A stretch of DNA of 64,000 nt, taken from NCBI GenBank assembly GCA_017744365.1, contig JAGIBL010000002.1:620001-684000 (forward strand), read 5' to 3'. The notes below the pieces were generated by a model that made no database searches, had not been told where the DNA came from, and worked only from the letters and a program-made list of their open reading frames with translations. The stretch's first letter is position 1; every line of letters begins with the position of its first letter. Position numbers and translations under genes: made by a program. Positions 23,178 to 30,846 of this stretch are shown piece after piece. Source of the stretch: Nocardioidaceae bacterium (GTDB taxonomy: Bacteria; Actinomycetota; Actinomycetes; Propionibacteriales; Nocardioidaceae).

Positions 23178-24125
23178 ATGAATGAATCAGGTCATCAGGA
23201 ACAAGCGCACGACGACCAGCCTCTATCGGAGTCAAGCCCGTCCGAGCAGCAGTCGAAAGCCGCGTCCAAGTCGCCCCTATTCGAGGCGTTCAATGCCCCT
23301 CGCTACCAGCGCCAGGCACTGATTCGCGAACTTCAGAAAAGAACCGGTCGCCAAGTTGTCTCGTACACGGCAGCGCCGGGCGCGCCTATCGATCGAGACG
23401 ACGTCATGCCGTTCGTCGACCTCCTTCATCCGATCGACGAAGGTTCAGACGTGGATTTGCTCCTCCACACCGGAGGGGGCGACATCGACACAACGGAGAA
23501 GCTGGCGACCATGCTCTGGGCGCGAATCGGAGCCTCGGGAACGCTGCGCGTCGTAGTTCCTGACATGGCAAAGAGCGCCGGCACCCTCCTGGCGTTGGCT
23601 GCTGACGCGATCGTGATGAGTGATTCATCCGACCTCGGACCGATCGACCCTCAGCGCGTTGAATACCGTCCCGATGGAACCATCAGGGTCCTCGCGATTC
23701 ACCACCACCTTGATGCATACGCGCAGTCCGTGATCGCAGTCCAGGACAACCCGGGCGATCTCGCAGCCCAAATGATGCTGGGCAAGTTCGACCCGGCGGA
23801 AATCGAATCGTTCAAGGTGATCATGAAGAGAGCGCGTCAACTCTCTGACAAGCACCTCAAGGAAGGCATGTTCCGCAAGGGGGGTGATGGCACCTACACG
23901 CGCATCACTGCTGACCTCATCGATACCAACCGATGGCTGACCCACAGCCAGATGATCGGGCACAACGAGGCGGAGGAGATCGGCCTCAACATCGACTACC
24001 TCGCACCTGGCGACCCGGTATGGGAACTGATCTGGCGCCTCCATTGCCTCCAGCGTCTCGCTGTAGGAGGGGATGGACCTCGAAAGCTCTTCGAGTCCGA
24101 CCTGGTGTGTCTGCAGCTCTCGTAG
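23178..24125 (+). CDS. ClpP-fold serine protease (SDH proteinase family) in the Ubl operon
   Basis: A 315-residue cytoplasmic protein. After a charged, low-complexity N-terminus (1-35) it follows the SDH/SppA-like ClpP-crotonase fold: LLLHTGGGDIDTTEKLATML, then MAKSAGTLLALAADAIVM with the likely nucleophile Ser133 at the head of a helix, and SSDLGPIDPQ. No transmembrane segment, unlike SppA. Nine bases after DUF6527, ATG with AAGGAG, so it belongs to the operon. It could degrade or process Ubl-modified proteins, which would make the locus a minimal tag-and-destroy module; that link is inference. It is also the last gene before a 126-base gap. Confidence 0.85.
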   Translation: MNESGHQEQAHDDQPLSESSPSEQQSKAASKSPLFEAFNAPRYQRQALIRELQKRTGRQVVSYTAAPGAPIDRDDVMPFVDLLHPIDEGSDVDLLLHTGGGDIDTTEKLATMLWARIGASGTLRVVVPDMAKSAGTLLALAADAIVMSDSSDLGPIDPQRVEYRPDGTIRVLAIHHHLDAYAQSVIAVQDNPGDLAAQMMLGKFDPAEIESFKVIMKRARQLSDKHLKEGMFRKGGDGTYTRITADLIDTNRWLTHSQMIGHNEAEEIGLNIDYLAPGDPVWELIWRLHCLQRLAVGGDGPRKLFESDLVCLQLS

Positions 24126-24251
24126 CATCGCAGCACTGCCCGCGTCGCTCCGCCGCCTGCGAGCCATGGACCCCGAGTCAGATGTGATCCCTGATCGTGC
24201 GTCAAGCCTTCGCACGTCACATGGTCGGTCGGCATCGGTAGATTCGCACGC

Positions 24252-25976
24252 GTGAATCCAACAGGAGAGGACGATACGCAGATCGCGTCGCCTGTGCCGG
24301 CTTCTGACTCGGACGTCCGAGAGCCGTCGAGCAAGAAATCCTCGATCGACTCTGACGCAATTAGCGCCAAGGTTCATCGCCTGTTTGAACTTGTACCCGA
24401 ACCCGGCGCCAGCTGGCGTTGGTACGACGTCCCCTACAGATTCTTGTTGTGGAGCCTGCGCGGGTGGCGTCGGAAGCTTCTCCCATGGAGCACGAGGTAT
24501 CGGCTCAACAGGGCACTCAACTTCTTCGGCATCTTCAACCACTTCGAACGCCTCAAGGTCCAGCCCCTAGACGACCCGATGGAGAACTTGATCGTCCCGA
24601 AGGGCGAAGAGGTCACCCAAGGCGGCATCTGGATCGTCGAGCTGTTCCCACCGAGCCACTTCGCAGCCCTTCGACGGTCGCTTGATCGCAACGGATGGGA
24701 TGCGGAGAACCTCTTTCATCGCGAGGACAAGTCCAATGCTCAACTCGTCGCCCAGGCAAGGCATGGGCGAGGGTTCATGTGGTCTCGACTGGGGACCGTG
24801 ACAAATCCGAACACTGCATACCCGGTCTTCGACGCGAAGCGTGAAGTCCTCCCTCGGGAGTTCACCTTTGTCGAGTTGTCCGCCGTTCAGATGGGTCACA
24901 GCCTGACAGCGGTCATCGCATTCATGCGTTTGAGCGAGGTGGGCCAGCGGTCACTCAATGAGGTGTGGAAGGCTCAGCACGAACCGCGGTTCGAGTGGCG
25001 CGGCTTGCGCATGCCTAGGACCGAGGGTCGACTCTTTGCAGCCATCCGTGCTACTCAGACCGAGCGTCAGAGAATCCACGACGTTGGCAGGAAATGGCTG
25101 CAAGAGCGCTGTGGTGGGTTTCTCGCTGCTTCGCAATCCAGGCAACCAGTGATCGACCTAAATGTGTTCGCAGAGTACGACCCACTGGCCAACGGCGAGA
25201 CCCGGCGCTTGGCAGACCCCCTGCGTGCACTCGGCTTGGAAGGAACATTCCTTTGGCAGTATGTATCTCCACAGATGCCTGGCGTAGTGCTAGTACCGAC
25301 ACTTGTCCGCGGTGCCAACGCAGAAGTGCTGACGAACTGTTGGGGTGCGGTCTGTTCCCACGAGCGCTTCAACGAGCAGAACGATCGGCCTGGATATGGG
25401 GCCCGGCCCTTCGGGGCGACCACGATCGCGGCGATCGTGGATGACGCCGTCCGACCGTTTCTGTTGCACCTAGCCGTCCTGCAATATGTCGAGGAGCTTC
25501 GAAGCCGTCTTGCAGAAGGGCGCGATGCAGCGAACTCGAAGCACGGCAGGTTTAGCCAACGGGGTGTTCGCCAGTTGAGGTCCGAACTCCTGTCAACCAG
25601 CCTCGATCTTCATGTCGTCGCGCGCGACGCGATGTCTCTTTGGGAGGAGCGTTGGCGTCGCTTCAGCGGCGTTGAGGTCCATGGCGTCGCCCTCCCGGGA
25701 GAGCCGCATCCGCCCGAGGAGTTCGACTTCATTGAGGATTTGCGACGGGCGTGCAGGGACAACTTCAAGAAGCTGATCAAGGAAGACAGTGCCTATCGTG
25801 AAGTCTTGACGACTGTCACCTCGCTCGGCGCGAGCGCCGAGTCGAGCCGGCTGGGAAGGCTCGCGCTTGTTGTGGCCGCGGGATCCTTGCTGGTAGCGGT
25901 GGCAACGATGTTGGTCGCCAACACGGGCGATCACACGTTGTGGGGTGATCTGGTCGCGTGGATCAAAGGGCGGTGA
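24252..25976 (+). CDS. Unknown protein with C-terminal membrane anchor, same island
   Basis: A 574-residue protein I do not recognise. Residues 1-40 are acidic and probably disordered. The central part is a globular mixed alpha/beta region rich in Trp and Arg. Near the C-terminus (about 537-560, LALVVAAGSLLVAVATMLVA) is one clear membrane helix followed by a short basic tail, so the protein is probably a tail-anchored cytoplasmic protein. GTG at 24252 has no ribosome site, but TAGATT (24239-24244) lies 7 bases before it, the geometry of an actinobacterial leaderless promoter. Lower GC and position make it part of the Ubl island; an effector or sensor role is a guess. Confidence 0.75.
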   Translation: MNPTGEDDTQIASPVPASDSDVREPSSKKSSIDSDAISAKVHRLFELVPEPGASWRWYDVPYRFLLWSLRGWRRKLLPWSTRYRLNRALNFFGIFNHFERLKVQPLDDPMENLIVPKGEEVTQGGIWIVELFPPSHFAALRRSLDRNGWDAENLFHREDKSNAQLVAQARHGRGFMWSRLGTVTNPNTAYPVFDAKREVLPREFTFVELSAVQMGHSLTAVIAFMRLSEVGQRSLNEVWKAQHEPRFEWRGLRMPRTEGRLFAAIRATQTERQRIHDVGRKWLQERCGGFLAASQSRQPVIDLNVFAEYDPLANGETRRLADPLRALGLEGTFLWQYVSPQMPGVVLVPTLVRGANAEVLTNCWGAVCSHERFNEQNDRPGYGARPFGATTIAAIVDDAVRPFLLHLAVLQYVEELRSRLAEGRDAANSKHGRFSQRGVRQLRSELLSTSLDLHVVARDAMSLWEERWRRFSGVEVHGVALPGEPHPPEEFDFIEDLRRACRDNFKKLIKEDSAYREVLTTVTSLGASAESSRLGRLALVVAAGSLLVAVATMLVANTGDHTLWGDLVAWIKGR

Positions 25977-25988
25977 CCCTTCGTCACC
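25972..25988 (+). terminator. Hairpin at the end of the island
   Basis: GGTGAC CCTTC GTCACC, a 6-bp stem with a 5-base loop that begins inside the last codons of the membrane-anchored protein gene. There is no T tract. It is a possible weak terminator at the right edge of the island. Confidence 0.35.
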
Positions 25989-26068
25989 CGCCGCAATAGG
26001 GACGTACAACCCCCGGCCGCCCAAGCACGCACGCCACGCACCCTTGCGCTGCGCTCCGTGAACAGGTC

Positions 26069-26848
26069 TCAGGCCACCGCCAGCGCCGCCGCGACCACCC
26101 CGGCAACCTCCCGCGGCACCTCGTCCGGGAGCAGGAACACCGAGCCCGGGATCGTCACGACGGTCACGTTCTCCGCGGCTTCGAGCGTTGCCCGCTCGGA
26201 GGATGTCAGGTCGCCGTCGCCCTTCTCGGCGTGGACCACCCACACCGGGCTCCCGGACGCGGCGATCTCGGCGGCGAAGTCGCGGGCGGCTGCGATGTAG
26301 TCGAGGTAGTCGGCGCACACCCGGACCGCGTCGCGGGCCCTGTTCTGCTTGAGGTCCTCGACCAGCTCGCGTTTGTGTGGTTCGGGGATCTTGGCGGACC
26401 TGGCCATCAGCGGCACGAGCTTGAGCAGAATCGCGAGCGGCCAGACCCCGACCTTCTGCGAGAGCCGGACGGCACCACGGAAGAAGCCGGCTTCGTCCTC
26501 GGTGGTCAGGCTGATTCCGAGCAGCACCACCGGTCCTTGGAACTGACCGGACAGGAGCATCTCCAGGGCGACGGTCGCTCCGTGGGAGAAGCCGACGACC
26601 ACGTCGCAACGCTGTTCCTTGGCGAGTGCTGACGCCGTACGGGCCAGGCCCTGCACCGACGGGTCCTCGTCCAGGCGGGCTCCGGCCATCCCGGGCAGGG
26701 TCGTGGCGACGAGCCGCGCGCCCGCCAAGGCCGGATCGGCCATCACCAGGTCGAACGAGCGTGCTGCGTTGGCTCCGCCGGGCAGGAGCAGGACCGACCG
26801 GTCCGCGTCCTCGGGTCCCGTGACCAGGAGCTCCCAGGGTTCCCTCAT
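26069..26848 (-). CDS. Alpha/beta hydrolase
   Basis: A 259-residue hydrolase of the alpha/beta fold: LLPGGANAAR oxyanion segment near residue 20, nucleophile elbow GFSHG (Ser near 90), and an acid/His region in VVHAEKGDGDL near the C-terminus. No signal peptide. GC content is back to the chromosomal level here, so it marks the end of the island. Substrate unknown (ester, lactone or peptide). Confidence 0.85.
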   Translation of the reverse strand: MREPWELLVTGPEDADRSVLLLPGGANAARSFDLVMADPALAGARLVATTLPGMAGARLDEDPSVQGLARTASALAKEQRCDVVVGFSHGATVALEMLLSGQFQGPVVLLGISLTTEDEAGFFRGAVRLSQKVGVWPLAILLKLVPLMARSAKIPEPHKRELVEDLKQNRARDAVRVCADYLDYIAAARDFAAEIAASGSPVWVVHAEKGDGDLTSSERATLEAAENVTVVTIPGSVFLLPDEVPREVAGVVAAALAVA

Positions 26849-26911
26849 GGCCTCACGCTAGGTCGCGGTGATCGCGCTCCGGAACGGCCGACTGCTGACG
26901 AACCCGTGACG

Positions 26912-27481
26912 TCAGCCGGCGTCCGGCGGGCCGTCGAGCACCCGCGGCACGTACTCGACAAGCTGGATGCGGCCGTCGAAGGTCCGGGCGTCCACCATGT
27001 CCAGGGCCACGTCGGGGTAGCCGTCGTAGATCCGTTCCGCGCCGGTGGCTCCGGTGATGACCGGGAACATCACCACGCGGAACCGGTCGACCAGTCCCGC
27101 GGCCATCAGGGTGCGGCACAGCATCAGGCTGCCGATGGTGCGCATCGGACTGTCGCCGTTCGCCTTCAGCTCTCGCACGGCCTCGACGGGATCACCGCTG
27201 ACCAGCCTCGAGTTCTCCCACTCCAGCGGGTCATCCAGCGTGCTGGAGAAGACGATCTTCGTCATGCCGGTCAGGGCATCGGTCCCGGGCTCGCCGGCCT
27301 CGGTGAAGCCGTGCATGAGCCGGTAGGTGTTCGCGCCCATGAGGACGGGCCACGCGCCTTCCGGGCTCTCCGCCAGCCAGCCCAGGTACTCGGGTCCCTC
27401 GAGACCCCAGAAGCCGGGCCAGCCCTCGGCGGAGGCGTACCCGTCGAGCGAGGTGATGAAGTCGACGACAAGGTCGGGCAT
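26912..27481 (-). CDS. Dihydrofolate-reductase-fold protein (RibD C-terminal domain)
   Basis: A 189-residue protein of the RibD-C/DHFR-like family common in actinobacteria: VDFITSLDGYASAEGWPGFWG at the N-terminus, VLMGANTYRLM, and KIVFSSTL. These proteins bind NADPH and reduce a pteridine- or flavin-like substrate; many have no assigned reaction. ATG at 27479-27481. Monocistronic. The 221 bases upstream to the HNH gene hold nothing I can call. Confidence 0.87.
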   Translation of the reverse strand: MPDLVVDFITSLDGYASAEGWPGFWGLEGPEYLGWLAESPEGAWPVLMGANTYRLMHGFTEAGEPGTDALTGMTKIVFSSTLDDPLEWENSRLVSGDPVEAVRELKANGDSPMRTIGSLMLCRTLMAAGLVDRFRVVMFPVITGATGAERIYDGYPDVALDMVDARTFDGRIQLVEYVPRVLDGPPDAG

Positions 27482-27702
27482 CTGCGTCCTCCTCTGTACC
27501 GAGTCCAGCCTGCCCCCGCCGTACGACGGTCACACCTGTCCGAGATACCCGTGTGCGAGCTGCGCGCGTGCAGATGACCAGGCGGAGGTTCCCGACCGGC
27601 CCCACGCGCACGTCGGCACCCTGCACGTCGCACGCGATGTCGAAACGCCCATCGCGGGGCGTGGTGAAGACGTGGTTGAGCGCGTGGGAACGCAGCCGTT
27701 TT

Positions 27703-28893
27703 CTACGCCGCTGGTGCGCGTGATCGGTAGCGGTGCCCGGTCGGAGTGGTGGTTTCGACGGTGTGTGTTGGCCCGGGGACGGTCACACTCGACCAGCCGG
27801 CGGCTTGTTTGGCGTGGTTGCAGGCTTCGCAGAGCCCTTGCCCGTTGACCGCGGAGGTGGCTCCCCCGTCGGCGTGGGGCTTGACGTGGTCGCGGTGGCG
27901 GATGGGGGCGTCGCACCAGGGGGTGCGGCACCAGCGGTCGCGGATGCCGATGAAGTCGGCCAGTGCCTTGGGGAAGAGCCGGGCGCGGGAGTCCATCGCG
28001 ATCAGCTCGCCGGTCTCGGGGCGGGTGAAGAGTCGCTTGAGCCAGACCTTGGCGCCGGCGTCGAGGTTGTCGGCGATCAAGGCGCGGCCGACCTCGGCGG
28101 TGGCGGGGCCGTAGCCGTCGATCCAGAGCGGCTCGTCGCCGTGTTCCAGCAGGGCATCGGTGGTCATGACCATGCCGAGCGCGACCGGTGGGGGCAGGTC
28201 CTTGGTGAGACCGGTGACACGGCGGACCAGTTCGTCGGCCATCGCGGTACCGATGCTGGTCGCCTCACCGATCCCGACCGCGGTGGTGGCGTGGGCCTTC
28301 AACGAGGCGTAGACCCCGATGCCGGTGGCCGTCGGGAGCAGCGTGGTGAGGAAGACCATCGAGTCCGGGGCCGGGCGGATACTGACCCGGCGAGCAGACT
28401 CGGCGTACCGGCGCCGCCGGGCGAGCACCGCCGCATCGAGCCGGGCGGCGTGCTGCTGGACCAGCGCCGCGGTCTCCTTGTCCCCACGCTGGGACAGCTC
28501 GGCCGGGTCGCCGGCGATCGCTTCGTCGACCTGCATGCGGTGCTCTAAGGACAGGCAGCCGGTCTCCCGCGCGATGATCTGCGCCCGCCACTGGGAGATC
28601 AGACCCGCCTCGAACGCTGCCTTCGTACAGGGCAGCTCCCGAGCCAGCACCGTCGCCAGGGACAACAGCTGGCTCCCGCGATAGGGAGAGATCCGTCGGG
28701 CCAGCGCGACTTCCGCGTGCACCGCTGAGTCATCACCCTCCGACGTACGGAGGGACTGCAAGGCCACCGTGAGCCGGGCCTGCCGTGCCTCGGCCACGCA
28801 CTTGAGCTCTTCGAGGGCCCGCAGCTCCTCCACGATCGCGGCGGCGTCGGTAGGCAGCGGCGCGGAGGCCAGTGCTTCAGCGGGGTTCCGCAT
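27703..28893 (-). CDS. DUF222 / 13E12-type HNH endonuclease
   Basis: A 396-residue protein. The N-terminal two thirds are the helical DUF222 (13E12 repeat) domain (LEELKCVAEARQARL, FEAGLISQWRAQII). The C-terminus is an HNH nuclease: CRTPWCDAPIRHRDHVKPH, then NGQGLCEACNHAKQ, with paired cysteines for zinc and the catalytic H-R-D-H. ATG at 28891-28893 with AAGGAGG. The promoter contains a perfect actinobacterial SOS box, so it is probably induced by DNA damage. The family occurs in many copies in mycobacteria and Nocardioides and is suspected to be mobile; some mycobacterial copies are LexA-regulated. Confidence 0.93.
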   Translation of the reverse strand: MRNPAEALASAPLPTDAAAIVEELRALEELKCVAEARQARLTVALQSLRTSEGDDSAVHAEVALARRISPYRGSQLLSLATVLARELPCTKAAFEAGLISQWRAQIIARETGCLSLEHRMQVDEAIAGDPAELSQRGDKETAALVQQHAARLDAAVLARRRRYAESARRVSIRPAPDSMVFLTTLLPTATGIGVYASLKAHATTAVGIGEATSIGTAMADELVRRVTGLTKDLPPPVALGMVMTTDALLEHGDEPLWIDGYGPATAEVGRALIADNLDAGAKVWLKRLFTRPETGELIAMDSRARLFPKALADFIGIRDRWCRTPWCDAPIRHRDHVKPHADGGATSAVNGQGLCEACNHAKQAAGWSSVTVPGPTHTVETTTPTGHRYRSRAPAA

Positions 28894-28907
28894 GGCTACC
28901 TCCTTGT

Positions 28908-28923
28908 TCGAACGTATGTTCGA
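28908..28923. promoter_or_regulatory. SOS (LexA) box upstream of the DUF222-HNH gene
   Basis: TCGAACGTATGTTCGA is a perfect inverted repeat with the TCGAAC-N4-GTTCGA consensus of actinobacterial LexA sites. It lies 15 bases before the ATG of the HNH gene. Confidence 0.85.
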
Positions 28924-29026
28924 TTCTACCCAAACCCACCGACACCCACTCGAAACGGCAGGTCGGACGGCGATCTTTCTCGACCGGACCTGGTGGACCC
29001 GTCGGCTCACACGACACGATGACCCC

Positions 29027-29518
29027 GTGAACCCGGCAGCACCCCTCGACCTGCGCGAGCTCTTCGCCCACCCCTGGCAGGGCACCGCCACCGTCGCGCG
29101 CCCCTGGTGGCTCCGCTGGTTCCCGGTCGCGACGACCTTCGCGTTCCGCACCGAGGTCTCCGACCTCGACCAGGCCGAGACGACCGGGCTCACGGTCCAC
29201 GACACGACGACCTTCCCGAACGGCCGCACCTGGCAGCGCACGATGAACGCGCGCCTGGTCGGCGAGGGTCACTGGCGGATCACCGCCGCGGACATGCCCG
29301 GGGGCACCGACCAGCACGTCACCGCCGACGGCTTCCGGTTCTCCTACACGATCCTCGCGCCCGTGCTCGGACCGCTGCGGGTGCCGTTGCGCTGCGACGA
29401 CGAGGTCCGCCTGGTCGACCCGGACACGATGGTCGACACCCTCGAGATGCGTTTCCTGGGCCTGCGCGTGGGAAGGGTGACCATGCGGCTGCGACGCATC
29501 GGGACAGGAGCGGCATGA
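29027..29518 (+). CDS. DUF3833-like conserved protein
   Basis: A 163-residue beta-rich protein. The final part, GFRFSYTILAPVLGP...CDDEVRLVDPDTMVDTLEMRFLGLRVGRVTM, follows the pattern of DUF3833 lipoproteins (a lipocalin-like barrel), but this protein has no signal peptide or lipobox with the GTG start at 29027. A longer upstream frame runs through the HNH promoter and is unlikely. Its stop overlaps the following VOC gene (ATGA), so the two form a pair. Function unknown. Confidence 0.7.
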   Translation: MNPAAPLDLRELFAHPWQGTATVARPWWLRWFPVATTFAFRTEVSDLDQAETTGLTVHDTTTFPNGRTWQRTMNARLVGEGHWRITAADMPGGTDQHVTADGFRFSYTILAPVLGPLRVPLRCDDEVRLVDPDTMVDTLEMRFLGLRVGRVTMRLRRIGTGAA

Positions 29519-29952
29519 CCATCACGCGGTTCGACCACATCGGCATCACCGTCGCGGACCTCGACGCGGCGACGGCGTTCTTCGTGAACCTCGGCCTCGA
29601 GGTCGAGGGCACCGGGTTCGTCGAGGGCGAGTTCGTCGAGACCGTCTGCGCGATCCCGGGCGCTCGCTGCCGGATCGCGATGCTGCGCGCACCCGGCAGC
29701 CCGGTCCGGCTGGAGCTGTCAAGCTTCGACTTCCCCGAGCACACCCCCGGGTCGCCGGACGCGCTGGCCACCGAGGTGGGCCTGCGCAACGTGTCCTTCG
29801 AGGTCGACGACCTGCAGGCGACCGTCGACGCGCTGGCGGCCGACGGCTACGGCCTGGTCGGCGGCATCGGCGAGTACGAGGGCAGCGTGCGGATGGCCTA
29901 CGTGCGCGGGCCGGAGGGCATCGTCGTCTCCCTCTTCGAGCAGCTCGGCTGA
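29515..29952 (+). CDS. VOC-family (glyoxalase/dioxygenase-fold) protein
   Basis: A 145-residue protein of the vicinal-oxygen-chelate superfamily: FDHIGITVADLDAATAFFVN at the N-terminus with the metal-binding His, CRIAMLRAPGSPVRLELSSF with a mid-chain Glu, a second betaalphabeta repeat beginning LRNVSFEVDDL, and a C-terminal VRGPEGIVVSLFEQL with the last Glu. Members act as methylmalonyl-CoA epimerases, glyoxalases or dioxygenases, and the sequence alone does not decide. ATG at 29515 with AGGAG and overlap with the DUF3833-like gene. Confidence 0.9.
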   Translation: MTITRFDHIGITVADLDAATAFFVNLGLEVEGTGFVEGEFVETVCAIPGARCRIAMLRAPGSPVRLELSSFDFPEHTPGSPDALATEVGLRNVSFEVDDLQATVDALAADGYGLVGGIGEYEGSVRMAYVRGPEGIVVSLFEQLG

Positions 29953-29960
29953 CCCACTTC

Positions 29961-30782
29961 TCAATCCTGCAGTCGCGCGGCGATCGGCGTCAGCACCTCG
30001 ACCAGCTCGTCGCGCTCGTCCGCCGACAACCCGTCGTACGGCGACTCCGCGAGCGTGTCCGTCAGCGCCTCGATCCTGTCCTTCTTCGCCCGGCCCGCCT
30101 CGGTGAAGTGCCCCGACGCATCGACGAGTCCGCGGTCGCGCAGGCCGCTCATCACCTCGGCCAGCAGAGCAGCCGGCAGGTGGTGGATCCGGCCGAACGA
30201 CTCCGCCGGGTAGATCCCCATGTCGAGTGCGCTGAGCACGTGCGACTCGAGCCCGCCGATGCCCTCGGCCATCAGCGCCACGATGTGCCCGTCGCCGCGG
30301 TGCTCGCGCAGCATGTTCGCCGCGTGCCAGAGCCGGGTCACCGGCTCGGCCGGCATCGGCAGCGCCCGCAGTCCGGCGTACATGACCCGTCCCTCGGTCG
30401 GCGCGCTGACCGCCGCCTTCGCCAGCAGGTCGGCGGCGCGCACCAGTCCCTCGCTCTCCACGAGGTCACCGAGGATCCGGCGCAGCGCGGCGACGCAGCC
30501 CCGTTCGCGCGCCCCGTGCGCCGCCTCCGGCGTCGTGGTCTCCCAGACCCGCGGGACGTGCCGGGCCGCCTCGCCGTCGGCGAAGTTGTAGAAGGCCGCG
30601 TGCACCACCTCCGCGGGCACCCGGCCCAGGGGCGCGGAGCGTCCGGCGAAGTAGCCGTCCCAGTAGCCCCGGAAGCCGAGCTCCGCCATCGCCTCGTTGG
30701 GCTCGTCGGCGAAGAAGTTGACCAGGCAGATCGGCTCGGTGAGGTCGAAGAAGCGGCGGGCGTCGGGTGCGTGGTGCTGCAT
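29961..30782 (-). CDS. SCO6745-family protein (MarR-like fold)
   Basis: A 273-residue protein matching the Streptomyces SCO6745 family in pattern: RRFFDLTEPICLVNFFADEPNEAM near the N-terminus, FYNFADGEAARHVP, a central LW.AANMLREHRGDGHIVALM, and a C-terminal winged-helix-like half (LPAALLAEVMSGLRDRGLVDASGHFTEAGRAKKDRIE). The C-terminus looks like a MarR-type winged helix, yet DNA binding is not established for this family. The ATG at 30780-30782 has AGGAG upstream; an earlier in-frame start 30 bases upstream lacks one. Confidence 0.85.
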   Translation of the reverse strand: MQHHAPDARRFFDLTEPICLVNFFADEPNEAMAELGFRGYWDGYFAGRSAPLGRVPAEVVHAAFYNFADGEAARHVPRVWETTTPEAAHGARERGCVAALRRILGDLVESEGLVRAADLLAKAAVSAPTEGRVMYAGLRALPMPAEPVTRLWHAANMLREHRGDGHIVALMAEGIGGLESHVLSALDMGIYPAESFGRIHHLPAALLAEVMSGLRDRGLVDASGHFTEAGRAKKDRIEALTDTLAESPYDGLSADERDELVEVLTPIAARLQD

Positions 30783-30846
30783 CGTGACTCCTGTCGTGGA
30801 AGGTGCTCTCACCCCTGCTACGAACGGACGACCCCCGGTACGACAC

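Noticed and set aside
20300-26060. Attachment-site direct repeats flanking the Ubl island
   Set aside because: I compared the two borders by eye and found no shared repeat of useful length.
27482-27702. Minus-strand reading frame that looks protein-like (VGPVGNLRLVICTRAARTRV)
   Set aside because: Short, no start with ribosome site and no family recognised; possibly a decayed gene end, but unsupported.
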